Positions 8,070 to 15,479 are shown, counted from the stretch's first letter. The stretch: 17,939 nucleotides of DNA from an uncultured Candidatus Melainabacteria bacterium (GCA_937898445.1 CALEJY010000098.1:1-17939), one strand, 5' to 3'. The notes: a model not told the origin generated them from the letters alone. Program-made: numbers and translations.

Positions 8070-8906
8070 CTAGTTACCTACTAATCTCAAAGCTTCTTGT
8101 AACAGTTCTTTTTGAGATGAAATCAATTTGTTTGAAACATCCATTTGAACTTTTGCCATTTGGTAATATGAAATATTTGCTTTGAAATCAGCGTTTGACA
8201 TTTCTAACAAACCTGAACGAATTTCGCCAACTCCGATTAACGGCTTGCCGGATTCTTCAGTTTCCAAGAACTGCCCTTCTTTAAACTCATACAATGCAGC
8301 AGAGTTATTGAAGTTTCTTGTTGTAATTCTATACAACGGCACTGAACGTTTGCCGTTATCTGCTTTTCCGTAGATTGTACCATCATTTTTTATTTCATAA
8401 TCGTCGTATTTACCTAAATATTTTCCGTTATTAGGGTCAATCCACATTTTAATATTTGTTGTCGGAATATCTAAAGCTCCGCCTTTCATAGCAGTTTCTT
8501 GATAAAGGTCAGAAGTTATAGACTTTGTTCCTTGCATAATTTCACCTTTATCATTCAAGATATAACCTTGAACAGTGTTTCCACTTCTATCACGGTAAAC
8601 ACCTTCTTTATCAAACGTAAATTCGCCCAATCTTGTATAAATACTTTTCCCTTCCGGATTTTTTACCAAGAAAAAGCCTTTACCTTCTAAGAACAAGTTT
8701 TCTTTAGAAGTACCCGGAGTTGATTTACCTTGATCCATTTTTTTATCATAATCATCAGAGATAGCACCTCCAAGAAATGTTTTAAAATTAACCTGTTGTT
8801 CTCTAAAACCCGGAGTATAAACGTTTGTCATGTTGTGAGCAATAACGTCCATCCAGTTAGTTGTAGATTTTTGCGTGTTTAAAGCCGTTACAAATGAATC
8901 ATTCAT
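8070..8906 (-). CDS. flagellar rod/hook protein, FlgE/FlgF/FlgG family
   Basis: Axial flagellar protein secreted by the flagellar export system. The N-terminal D0 motif is visible (AHNMTNVYTPGFREQQVNF), then the D1 segment LFLEGKGFFLV with YTRLGEFTFDKEG. The C-terminal D0 helix runs from LEMSNADFKANISYY to the end. At 278 residues it has FlgF/FlgG size and is short for a hook protein, but its place directly after fliK is where flgD-flgE usually lie. No flgD is present between them. I therefore leave the symbol open. Its ATG overlaps the fliK stop (TAATG), with AAGGAGA inside the fliK end, so the two are translationally coupled. Confidence 0.88.
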   Translation of the reverse strand: MNDSFVTALNTQKSTTNWMDVIAHNMTNVYTPGFREQQVNFKTFLGGAISDDYDKKMDQGKSTPGTSKENLFLEGKGFFLVKNPEGKSIYTRLGEFTFDKEGVYRDRSGNTVQGYILNDKGEIMQGTKSITSDLYQETAMKGGALDIPTTNIKMWIDPNNGKYLGKYDDYEIKNDGTIYGKADNGKRSVPLYRITTRNFNNSAALYEFKEGQFLETEESGKPLIGVGEIRSGLLEMSNADFKANISYYQMAKVQMDVSNKLISSQKELLQEALRLVGN

Positions 8907-9748
8907 TACTGTTTCTCCTTATTTTGGCGTTTTTGCTGCTGTTGCTGACGCGAATTACTATAACTTAATTGTGTATATGACAAATCTTGTTCGTCAAATC
9001 TTTGTCTTAAAGATGCAATATTGTTTCTCAAATATTGTTCAACTGCCTTATCTCCAGGAATAAAGTTTGCAGCTAAACTACCATCTTTATTTACCTTTAT
9101 AATGACAGAAACATCTTTGTCAAAATCTATTCTGAAAGGTTGATTTGTTTTCATAGATTCTGCCAATTTATCCATCAACACTGATGAAACTTGTACATTT
9201 TGTTGAATATTTTGCGCACCTTCTGCCATTTGATTATTAATTTCTGTTGCAATTCCTTGCATTGACATATCTGTATTTTGAACAAGATTTGCAAAGAAAT
9301 TCGCATCTGAATCAGACATATTTATAACATCATAATCAACTGTTGTTGCAGAATTTACTGTACTCATCAAATCTTTTGTATTCAACAAATCCTGAATATT
9401 TTGTGATAACAAAGATTGCCCCTCATTATGATATTTAAAATCAGTGAAATTTATTCCACCTGAATATACATCAGAAGGAACAATATCATCAGGTTCTTTC
9501 ATTTCTTGAGATAACTTATTTACCTCTTTAGTTGTATCTTTTTCAGCCTTTTTATCGTTAGAAACTTTTTTATCATCTTTTGATGAATTTTTAGTTTCTT
9601 TCGTTTCTTCTGTTTTTGAGGCAGTTTTCATTTCATCTTCAAAAGATTTATCTGCTTTTGTGCTACTGCTTGTTTTTGATTGAGTTTGTGTTGAACTTAC
9701 ATCTGATGTGCTTGCTGTAGCTGCTGCTGAAGATGTACTTACATTCAT
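8906..9748 (-). CDS. fliK: flagellar hook-length control protein FliK
   Basis: FliK measures hook length and triggers the FlhB specificity switch; it is itself secreted. The first ~90 residues are Ser/Thr/Lys/Glu-rich low complexity, typical of FliK N-termini. The C-terminal part, roughly residues 195-270, matches the Flg_hook domain pattern: a hydrophobic FRIDFDKDVSVIIKVNKDGSLAANF strand region, then VEQYLRNNIASLRQRFDEQDL. It ends in a Gln/Lys-rich tail including five consecutive Gln. At 280 residues it is short but within the family range. GGAGG inside the end of fliJ serves its ATG, and only 3 bp separate the genes. Divergence of this family keeps confidence below certainty; the operon order supports it. 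Confidence 0.82.
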   Translation of the reverse strand: MNVSTSSAAATASTSDVSSTQTQSKTSSSTKADKSFEDEMKTASKTEETKETKNSSKDDKKVSNDKKAEKDTTKEVNKLSQEMKEPDDIVPSDVYSGGINFTDFKYHNEGQSLLSQNIQDLLNTKDLMSTVNSATTVDYDVINMSDSDANFFANLVQNTDMSMQGIATEINNQMAEGAQNIQQNVQVSSVLMDKLAESMKTNQPFRIDFDKDVSVIIKVNKDGSLAANFIPGDKAVEQYLRNNIASLRQRFDEQDLSYTQLSYSNSRQQQQQKRQNKEKQ

Positions 9749-9751
9749 TTT

Positions 9752-10240
9752 TTAACTACCTCCATCTATTTGTTCTAACTGTTTTAAAATTGCGGCTTCT
9801 TCCTCTGCCTTTTCTTGACTTTGTCTGAAATACCTTGTTACACCGAGTTCGGAATATTGTTTTAATTCTGCGGCTTTTTCTTCTGCGATATAGGCTTCTC
9901 TGTTCTTTTCCTTGTGTTTTTCAAGAACTTTTACACCCTGTTCCAGTTTTACAAGTTTAACTTTTTCTTCGTCAAGTTTGTTTTGCAGCTCTACACGAAT
10001 AGCTTCTAACTTTTCTGCTTTATCCCACAAATGTAACAAGTAATTGTCATACGTTTCGTACATCATAGGGTCGGCAACTCGCATATTTTGTTTTGTTGTT
10101 TGAATTTCTTGCTCGTTTTTTCGAATATTTTCTTCGGCTTGATAAACTGCTTGTTGAGCTTTTTGCACTACCGTAAGTTGTTCTTCTTTTTTGCGAACTC
10201 TGAAATCCAGAACTTTCTGCAATCTGTACCTGAAAGGCAT
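9752..10240 (-). CDS. fliJ: flagellar export chaperone FliJ
   Basis: Coiled-coil stalk protein of the flagellar export ATPase complex, working with FliI and FliH. The N-terminus FRYRLQKVLDFRVRKKEEQL is the FliJ signature, and the remaining 140 residues are highly charged helix with heptads throughout, consistent with an antiparallel coiled coil. The 162-residue length is close to the usual 145-150. It is the first gene of fliJ-fliK-flg. Its ribosome site is weak (GAGTGG, about 6 nt before the ATG). No fliI gene precedes it; an 88-bp gap and the Asn/Tyr-rich protein gene lie upstream instead, so this flagellar block begins here. I could not pick a convincing promoter in the gap. Confidence 0.88.
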   Translation of the reverse strand: MPFRYRLQKVLDFRVRKKEEQLTVVQKAQQAVYQAEENIRKNEQEIQTTKQNMRVADPMMYETYDNYLLHLWDKAEKLEAIRVELQNKLDEEKVKLVKLEQGVKVLEKHKEKNREAYIAEEKAAELKQYSELGVTRYFRQSQEKAEEEAAILKQLEQIDGGS

Positions 10241-10328
10241 TTTATACCACTCTTTTTAGATTATTATGACCTATTTTTTCGCCTTAATAATCATCTATAT
10301 GAATGATTTAATTATTTTATACAAAAAG

Positions 10329-11153
10329 TCAATCTAAAATCGTCACACCGGTTCCGGTTCCTCGATTTCTGTTTGAATAGTAATATCCCCTGTTAGTCTG
10401 CACACCAACTTCTTCTCCGTTACCTGCCATAGCTCTTTCTGCCTCAAAATAATCCATATAAGCAGGATCCATTGCAGGAGTAATACCTGTTGGCATTCCG
10501 GCAAATTGATTTTTGAAATTACCCAACAAAGTATTTCGCCATCCGCCACCGCTCATACCTGTGAAAACCGGTGGTCTGTAATTATTTTGGCTGGAATAAT
10601 TTTGCGTATTCGGATTAAATGTTTTATAATTTTTTGCAGCAATCTTTAAGGTAGCAAAACGTTGAGCTAAGTCACCTTCTTGAGATGCGCCAAACAATCT
10701 TTGTTCCAACCTTTCTATTCTATTTTTTGCACTATCATATTCATAAGTTTGCAACAAAATCTGATTTTCTAATTTTTCTATACCTGAAAATTGGCTTGCG
10801 ACTAATTTTTCACTATTATCAACAGAACTTTTTCTATTTACTTTAGTTCTATAAATAACCGGGTGTCCGTAGTATCCGCCATAAGGCTGCATATATTGAA
10901 CATTCGGTTGATAGTTATAATAATTCCTTCCATAAGGATTGTAAGAATTATTATAGTATGGTCGCTGGTAATAATTATTGTAGTAAGGTCTTGAATGGTA
11001 ACAGTTTCCACTCATATATCTAACATTTGGCGGATAATAATAACCGTTATTATAGTTATTATTATAACCACCAAAAACGTTAGACAAAATTCCTGCTTGC
11101 GCAAAGTTTGCGGTAAATATCAATACCCCTGTCAACAATATAAGTTTTTTCAT
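10329..11153 (-). CDS. Secreted Asn/Tyr-rich protein with a C-terminal coiled-coil LFG segment
   Basis: Not a family I can name. MKKLILLTGVLIFTANFAQA is a clear Sec signal peptide. The next ~70 residues are extremely rich in Tyr, Asn, Pro and Gly, with a recurring PNVxYM motif (PPNVRYM, QPNVQYM). About residues 115-160 form a coiled coil ending in NRIERLEQRLFGASQEGDLAQRF. A short LE-x-x-LFG plus RL/RF motif of this kind recurs, to my recollection, in cyanobacterial-line hypothetical proteins. The start is ATG at 11151-11153, 7 nt after AGGTGAGG. A TTG six bases upstream in frame is too close to that site to be used. The protein is likely periplasmic or surface-located. It lies 87 bp downstream of the pilin-like gene. 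Confidence 0.75.
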   Translation of the reverse strand: MKKLILLTGVLIFTANFAQAGILSNVFGGYNNNYNNGYYYPPNVRYMSGNCYHSRPYYNNYYQRPYYNNSYNPYGRNYYNYQPNVQYMQPYGGYYGHPVIYRTKVNRKSSVDNSEKLVASQFSGIEKLENQILLQTYEYDSAKNRIERLEQRLFGASQEGDLAQRFATLKIAAKNYKTFNPNTQNYSSQNNYRPPVFTGMSGGGWRNTLLGNFKNQFAGMPTGITPAMDPAYMDYFEAERAMAGNGEEVGVQTNRGYYYSNRNRGTGTGVTILD

Positions 11154-11160
11154 TTTCAAT

Positions 11161-11182
11161 CCTCACCTCTTTTATGATGAGG
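11161..11182 (-). promoter_or_regulatory. Possible ribosome-site hairpin
   Basis: In the leader of the Asn/Tyr-rich protein gene, CCTCA (11182-11178) can pair with the TGAGG of the Shine-Dalgarno (11165-11161) across a 12-nt loop. Only 5 bp, so this is tentative. Confidence 0.25.
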
Positions 11183-11196
11183 ATAAATAAAAATAT

Positions 11197-11219
11197 AAAA
11201 AACTTCATTCCCGAAAAAG
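11197..11219 (-). terminator. Weak terminator after the pilin-like gene
   Basis: An imperfect stem (CTTTTTC pairing with GAATGAAG, one mismatch and one wobble) is followed by six T residues on the minus strand, about 22 nt after the pilin stop codon. Confidence 0.35.
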
Positions 11220-11240
11220 GCAATCAACTAAGGTAATGTT

Positions 11241-11918
11241 TTAATAAGTCATTTGCCAATTATCATTCAAGATTTTACCAAAACATCCCCACCATACACT
11301 AGCTTGTTTGGTGCAAGAATTATTAAATACTGTTTCTCTAAAATCACTAGAACAAGGAGCTGAAGCACAAGCCTCATCTAATGTTCCATCATCAAACACA
11401 TGTATTGCAAAAACGTCACGCCCGATTATATTTGGACCTTTTTTACCATTAACATCTACATGAATTTGACGAGGTATCATAGAAATCGAAGCTCCATTTG
11501 CTAAAACATAATTTCTAGGGTCATAAGTTCCAGATGTAATTACCACCCCCAGAGAACTTCCATCTATCTTTTTATATTCAGATGCAAAACAATCTGTGCC
11601 ATCATCGCCACAATCTTTGACTATTTTAAAATAAGTTTTCATAAAATTATCCATTGAAGCAGCGTCAGTATATCCAGCTTCTTGAAGATTTAAAGCATTT
11701 TTATCAGACAAGTATCTTGTATATGCTTGAGAAAACTCATTATAAACTTTATGTAATTGAGTAACATAACTCTGACGTTGATAATTTTGCATTAAAGTTG
11801 GAACAGTCATCGCTGAAACGACACCAATTATGCCGAGAGTGACAAGAACTTCGGCAAGAGTAAAGGCAGATCGTTTGAGTGAAAAGTGAGAAGTGAAACG
11901 TGAAAAGTCCGTATCCAT
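11241..11918 (-). CDS. Type IV pilin-like / pseudopilin protein
   Basis: Prepilin processed by PilD-type peptidase and assembled by a type IV pilus or type II secretion-like machine. The class III cleavage site is plain: after residues 1-18, Phe19 begins the hydrophobic helix FTLAEVLVTLGIIGVVSA with Glu23 at mature position 5. A globular domain of about 170 residues follows, with six Cys residues arranged as CGDDGTDC, CASAPC and two near the end, probably forming disulfides. Charged Lys-Arg precedes the cleavage site. The start is ATG at 11916-11918, with AGAGAGGA about 10 nt upstream. No later start codon exists before the signal helix. Codons 5-14 are built from four heptanucleotide repeats. 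Exact pilus role unknown. Confidence 0.85.
   Translation of the reverse strand: MDTDFSRFTSHFSLKRSAFTLAEVLVTLGIIGVVSAMTVPTLMQNYQRQSYVTQLHKVYNEFSQAYTRYLSDKNALNLQEAGYTDAASMDNFMKTYFKIVKDCGDDGTDCFASEYKKIDGSSLGVVITSGTYDPRNYVLANGASISMIPRQIHVDVNGKKGPNIIGRDVFAIHVFDDGTLDEACASAPCSSDFRETVFNNSCTKQASVWWGCFGKILNDNWQMTY
11879..11906. repeat. Heptanucleotide tandem repeat in the prepilin leader
   Basis: Plus-strand units GTGAAAA, GTGAGAA, GTGAAAC and GTGAAAA (28 bp, no gaps) encode residues 5-14 of the pilin-like protein on the minus strand. Seven is not a multiple of three, so gain or loss of a unit would shift the reading frame before the pilin helix. Confidence 0.75.
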
Positions 11919-11956
11919 ATAATAAATTCCTCTCTGTTTATTCTATCAACATATTT

Positions 11957-12008
11957 ATTATAACAAATTTGTTAACCCTTTGCAATATAAAAAGAAATAT
12001 GCTACAAA
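11957..12008. promoter_or_regulatory. Divergent promoters sharing one palindromic -35
   Basis: TTGCAA at 11980-11985 is its own reverse complement. On the minus strand it is 17 nt from TATAAT (11962-11957), preceded by TGT, driving the pilin-like gene. On the plus strand it is 17 nt from TACAAA (12003-12008), preceded by TGC, driving the mannosidase. Both are extended -10 boxes at ideal spacing. Confidence 0.6.
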
Positions 12009-12016
12009 TAGTTATT

Positions 12017-13945
12017 ATGAAAAAGACTGTAATCGCATATTTGCACACCCACTGGGATAGGGAATGGTATAGAGAATTTGAAGTTTTTAGACTTCGTTTA
12101 TTGAGAGTTTTTGATAATGTACTAAATCTGCTTGAAACAAACAAAATTCCGTCATTTTATTTTGACGGACAAGTTAGTGCATTATTAGATTATCTCGAAA
12201 TCAGACCTGAAAAAGAAGAAATTGTTAGAAAATTCATAAAAGAAAAAAGACTTTTCATAGGTCCTTGTTATACTCTTGTTGATGAATTTTTGACCGACAA
12301 AACCGCTTTTGAAAAAAACTTGGAAATCGGGATGAAAATATCAAAAGATTTCGGTTGTACTAATTTTATCGGTTATCTTGCAGATACTTTCGGTCACAGT
12401 CAAAATATTCCTAAGATTTTCAAAAAATTTGGGATTGACAAATGCGTTGTCTGGAGAGGTTGCGGAGATATCCCATCAGAATTTAGGTTTAACGGAATTG
12501 ACACAGTTAACCTAATTCGTGGCTATTTTATGGACATATTTTCTGCGCCAATGACAATTAAACAAAAAGCAGAATGGCTAAAAGGTAACTTAGACAAAAT
12601 TGCTGAAAAATCTGGGAATTATCTTCTACTTCCAATCGGAGCAGATCATTTGGGAGTTGAACCGGATATTGCAGAACAAATTGAGCAAGTTAACAAATTA
12701 TTAAATGATTATGAAATCAAATTATCAAATCCATTCGAATATTTTGAGCTTGTAAAAAATAATTTTTCTCAATACGAATGGGACAACGAATTGCGAGATA
12801 ATAGCAAAACTTTCATCCTACAAGGCTCTTATTCTGCAAGAACAAAACTTAAACAATACAACATAAAATGCACATATTTATTAGAACAAGCCAACAAATT
12901 ACAACAAAAATATGGAAATGAATACAATTCGATAATCGAATACGCTTACAAATTATTGTTAAAAAATCAGGCACATGACGGAATTTGCGGATGTTCTACA
13001 GATTTGGTGCATAGAGAAAACATTACTCGTTACGAAAAAATCATCCAAATCGCAAATACTATTATTGAAGAATTGAGATTGAAACACAAGTTTAAAACTC
13101 TAATTATGCAAAGCAAGGAACTAATTCCTGAATACAAAATAATTTCTAAACATTTTGGGGTTGAAAATTCATTATTGTATAACACGCAAAAAATACCCGT
13201 AACAGAAGATTTTGCAGACATTTACACTCTTAAATATTTTCCTGCAACAAAAACAGACTTAAAATTGGAAGTCAGAAACGGACAAATTTTCTTATCAAAT
13301 GATAATGGCAAACGAATTCAGATTGAATTTGTAAGGTTTAAAGACGAAGGCGATACATATAATTTTGGAGCAGTTGAAAATGATTTTGGGGAAACTGCCG
13401 AGATTTATTCTTTCAAAAATAATATTATAAAAACAAGCTTCTTTGACGTACAAGTTGAATTTGGCAAGACAATCAACTTTAAAATTGAATGGGAGAACAA
13501 ACTAAAAAATCATTTATGGCAAGTTAAATTCAATATGAAAAACCCCATTACAGAAACATATTCAGAAGATATGAATACTGTTATTAAAAGGGAGTTTAAT
13601 CCTGATTATGATATGCGCAAAAATCTACCTAGAGAAAGAGGAATTGAAGTTAAGACCAATTTTGCTCCAATGCAAAGATATGTTGGAACGCAAGGATTTG
13701 GAGTTGTTACACAAGGTTTGACAGAATATGAGATAAAAGGGAAATCATTATTGGTTACACTTTTGCGCAGCGTTGGTGTGATTTCTAATCCGAATAATCC
13801 ATCTCGTTCAACTCCGGCAGGTCCACCGATTGAAGTACCGGAAGCACAACAACTGGGATATAATTGTGCAGAATTTTCAGTTGCATTTTTTGAAGAAGAA
13901 AATTATCAGGAATATATTGAAACTATTTTTCCTGAAATGGGTTAA
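12017..13945 (+). CDS. Glycoside hydrolase family 38 alpha-mannosidase, short form
   Basis: Hydrolyses alpha-mannosides. The chosen start gives MKKTVIAYLHTHWDREW, placing the GH38 zinc-binding HxHWDREW motif at the very N-terminus as usual. The likely nucleophile Asp123 lies in YLADTFGHSQNIPKIFKKFGI. The middle domain shows LLKNQAHDGICGCSTDLVHREN. The C-terminal beta domain shows RSVGVISN and AGPPIEVPEAQQLGYN. At 643 residues it is shorter than typical GH38 enzymes (about 850-1000), ending soon after that motif. No signal peptide is visible, so it probably acts in the cytoplasm on imported oligosaccharides or mannosylglycerate-like compounds. Upstream in-frame ATGs (11900, 11999) have no ribosome site. 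A TACAAA -10 ending 8 nt before 12017 suggests a leaderless mRNA. No sugar transporter gene is adjacent. Confidence 0.88.
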   Translation: MKKTVIAYLHTHWDREWYREFEVFRLRLLRVFDNVLNLLETNKIPSFYFDGQVSALLDYLEIRPEKEEIVRKFIKEKRLFIGPCYTLVDEFLTDKTAFEKNLEIGMKISKDFGCTNFIGYLADTFGHSQNIPKIFKKFGIDKCVVWRGCGDIPSEFRFNGIDTVNLIRGYFMDIFSAPMTIKQKAEWLKGNLDKIAEKSGNYLLLPIGADHLGVEPDIAEQIEQVNKLLNDYEIKLSNPFEYFELVKNNFSQYEWDNELRDNSKTFILQGSYSARTKLKQYNIKCTYLLEQANKLQQKYGNEYNSIIEYAYKLLLKNQAHDGICGCSTDLVHRENITRYEKIIQIANTIIEELRLKHKFKTLIMQSKELIPEYKIISKHFGVENSLLYNTQKIPVTEDFADIYTLKYFPATKTDLKLEVRNGQIFLSNDNGKRIQIEFVRFKDEGDTYNFGAVENDFGETAEIYSFKNNIIKTSFFDVQVEFGKTINFKIEWENKLKNHLWQVKFNMKNPITETYSEDMNTVIKREFNPDYDMRKNLPRERGIEVKTNFAPMQRYVGTQGFGVVTQGLTEYEIKGKSLLVTLLRSVGVISNPNNPSRSTPAGPPIEVPEAQQLGYNCAEFSVAFFEEENYQEYIETIFPEMG

Positions 13946-14044
13946 AAAATTCTTTCTTATTCAATTTCCAACTTAAATACATGAAACCAATTTTGCAATT
14001 TAATTTCTTTGTAAAAAATTATTAATAAATCATGTTTTTTCTCA

Positions 14045-14073
14045 TTGGATATACTACAATCTATCCATATAAT
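14045..14073 (+). promoter_or_regulatory. Promoter of the 14098 gene
   Basis: TTGGAT (14045-14050), a 17-nt spacer and TATAAT (14068-14073). Transcription would start near 14080, leaving a short leader with AAAGGAG at 14085-14091. The 150-bp stretch between the mannosidase and this gene holds no gene or clear terminator. Confidence 0.65.
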
Positions 14074-14097
14074 ATATGTTTGTGAAAGGAGCATTCT

Positions 14098-14880
14098 ATG
14101 CAAGTTGATAAAATTGGTTCAAATCAAGCTTTTGGAGCTAAATTAAAGCTATATGGTGTTAATAGAAAACACTGGAATTTGAGTACAGAAGAAATAAAAA
14201 AACTTGCAACAAAAGCAGAAGAAATTGGAACTCCAAAAGATAAAGTATTATTTAAAATTGGGAATTTTGGAACATTTGATAATAGAGAAACAATGCTTGC
14301 AGATAACCGAAATAATATAGAAGGTCCTCTTTATGGTTCATATCGTAATATCAAAAGTACTTTTACAATAGGCAACCATTCTCAAGAAATACAATTAACA
14401 AATTACGTAGAGGGAAATTCTGATAAATTAAAACATCCATTCAAAATAATGAAAAAATGGCTAAATACTTTATCGGAACATTTTCCTAATGAAATTCGAA
14501 CCAAACATAAAGCTCAAGAAACAGATAAATTAAGGAAGTTTATTGATACATATGATGATAATGCGCAAAAAGTAAGTAACTATTTATTTGCAAACGAAGA
14601 TACAACCAAAATAGCAAAACACATAGATGACTTAAAACATTTGAAATCTGCCACAGCTGACAATATGATTGATTTTAAGGCATTAAACAAGAACTATCGC
14701 AAAAAATCCGAAGATATTCTTTATGATGGTCACATTCTAACTTCCGCTTACGTAAAAAACTTAATTTCACGCGCTCATTTTCTTTCAGCTGAAAAATATT
14801 TAGAAGTTCTAAGAACTCCCGCAGAACATACAAAATTAAAAGCTAAAGAAGAAGCACTATTATCAATGTTTCAAGAATAA
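14098..14880 (+). CDS. Uncharacterised protein with N-terminal QAFGAKL motif
   Basis: I do not recognise this 260-residue protein. It starts MQVDKIGSNQAFGAKLKLYGVN. The short Phe-Gly-Ala segment near residue 11 resembles N-termini that I associate with Gastranaerophilales hypothetical proteins; compare TFRA and AFRS in the nucleotidase and protease-like genes here. Residues ~45-110 look like mixed alpha/beta structure, and from ~110 the sequence is charged, Lys-rich helix. No signal peptide, membrane segment or catalytic motif is seen. The start is secure: AAAGGAG lies 6 nt upstream and a good promoter lies before it. It stands alone, followed by the repeat-containing gap. Confidence 0.7.
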   Translation: MQVDKIGSNQAFGAKLKLYGVNRKHWNLSTEEIKKLATKAEEIGTPKDKVLFKIGNFGTFDNRETMLADNRNNIEGPLYGSYRNIKSTFTIGNHSQEIQLTNYVEGNSDKLKHPFKIMKKWLNTLSEHFPNEIRTKHKAQETDKLRKFIDTYDDNAQKVSNYLFANEDTTKIAKHIDDLKHLKSATADNMIDFKALNKNYRKKSEDILYDGHILTSAYVKNLISRAHFLSAEKYLEVLRTPAEHTKLKAKEEALLSMFQE

Positions 14881-14911
14881 TTAGAATATTTGACTAAAAA
14901 ATAAAAAAGGA

Positions 14912-15157
14912 ACGAGTATTGCCGCAAAGGGGGAAGCCAACTTCGTCGTACGGGTTCGCATTAACAAAACACAAATATCTCCAAAAGCGTTATTTAGAAT
15001 ATTATAAAAATTTTACTAATTTTTAATAAAAGCGCAAACACAAATATCGCTCCAAAGGGTGGGTCAAGCGGCACATTTTATGACTAATAATACTTAAAGA
15101 AAATACGAATATTGTCAAAAAGGTGGAAGCCGACTTCGTCGTACGGGCTCGCATTAA
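14912..15157. repeat. Degenerate four-unit repeat, ~60-70 bp period
   Basis: Units begin at 14912, 14971, 15040 and 15105, each with AC[A/G]A[A/G]TAT[T/C]. The first and last are ungapped copies over 53 bp with 46 identities; their 33-bp cores (14932-14964 and 15125-15157) differ at only two bases. Units two and three share AAACACAAATATC, and the third retains a CAAAGGGTGGG segment. The cores are more GC-rich than their surroundings. Confidence 0.65.
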
Positions 15158-15170
15158 ACGGCAACGTTCG

Positions 15171-15206
15171 CAATTAAAGTGAAAATTCGATTTCCACTTA
15201 TAATTG
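15171..15206. other. Imperfect hairpin
   Basis: CAATTA-AAGTG-AAA on the left pairs with TTT-CACTT-TAATTG on the right, with one bulge and one mismatch, around a TTCGA loop. No T-tract follows on either strand. A second perfect hairpin (CAAAATAC / GTATTTTG, loop TAC) lies at 15216-15234. Confidence 0.4.
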
Positions 15207-15250
15207 CTCAACTGACAAAATACTACGTATTTTGCCTGCCTCTGCTCGCC

Positions 15251-15282
15251 TAAAAAAAAACCCTATCTGAAAGATAGAGTTT
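15251..15282 (-). terminator. Strong intrinsic terminator, minus strand
   Basis: Read on the minus strand, AAAC-T-CTATC, a TTTCA loop and GATAG-G-GTTT form a stem with one mismatch, running into nine T residues and then A. No annotated minus-strand gene lies upstream of it for more than 2 kb, which points to an unannotated transcript. Confidence 0.7.
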
Positions 15283-15443
15283 GGAATTCTGTTAGTAATT
15301 CCTCGTGTGTGTAGAAGGTTAGTGTGTAGTAGGTAGTGTAAATATATATCTCGTGTTTATTTTAATCTCTTTTGTCTGGTAGCTTTCGCTTACATATTAA
15401 TAAAGTATTTTTGTTATATATAATTGCTATATACTGCGTATTT

Positions 15444-15473
15444 CTTTACATTTGTTTACAAAGTTCTGTAAAG
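15444..15473. promoter_or_regulatory. Inverted repeat CTTTACA...TGTAAAG, possible operator
   Basis: TTTACA occurs at 15445 and 15455, exactly 10 bp apart, and its complement TGTAAA at 15467. CTTTACA/TGTAAAG forms a 7-bp outer repeat. It sits at the predicted start of the candidate small RNA, so it may be a protein-binding site or an RNA stem. Confidence 0.4.
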
Positions 15474-15479
15474 GCTATA

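Larger units (their letters stand above)
15251..15473 (-). ncRNA. Candidate small RNA upstream of glnA
   Basis: A transcript from the extended -10 at 15488-15480 to the terminator would be about 220 nt. Its visible parts are a TTTACA/TGTAAA inverted repeat at the 5' end, a small stem with a GAAA loop near 15385, a G-free A/C-rich unpaired stretch of about 40 nt (15343-15306), a perfect GGAATT/AATTCC hairpin (15302-15283), and the terminator. An open C/A-rich stretch before 3' hairpins is a common sRNA layout. There is no open reading frame with a start and ribosome site. The family is not recognised. Confidence 0.45.

Noticed and set aside
11900..12016. N-terminal extension of the mannosidase from the ATG at 11900
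   Set aside because: It would overlap the pilin gene, lacks a ribosome site, and places about 39 extra residues before the usual GH38 N-terminus.
14932..15157. Compensatory base changes (A/G with T/C) between the outer repeat copies, suggesting a conserved RNA stem
   Set aside because: The two changed positions do not pair with each other in any consistent stem that I could draw.
14912..15157. CRISPR array
   Set aside because: Units are few, degenerate and unevenly spaced, with no cas genes in the window.
15023..15211. 62-codon minus-strand open frame in the repeat region
   Set aside because: It has no ribosome site or family resemblance, and its codons are not preserved between the two repeat copies (most differences change the residue).
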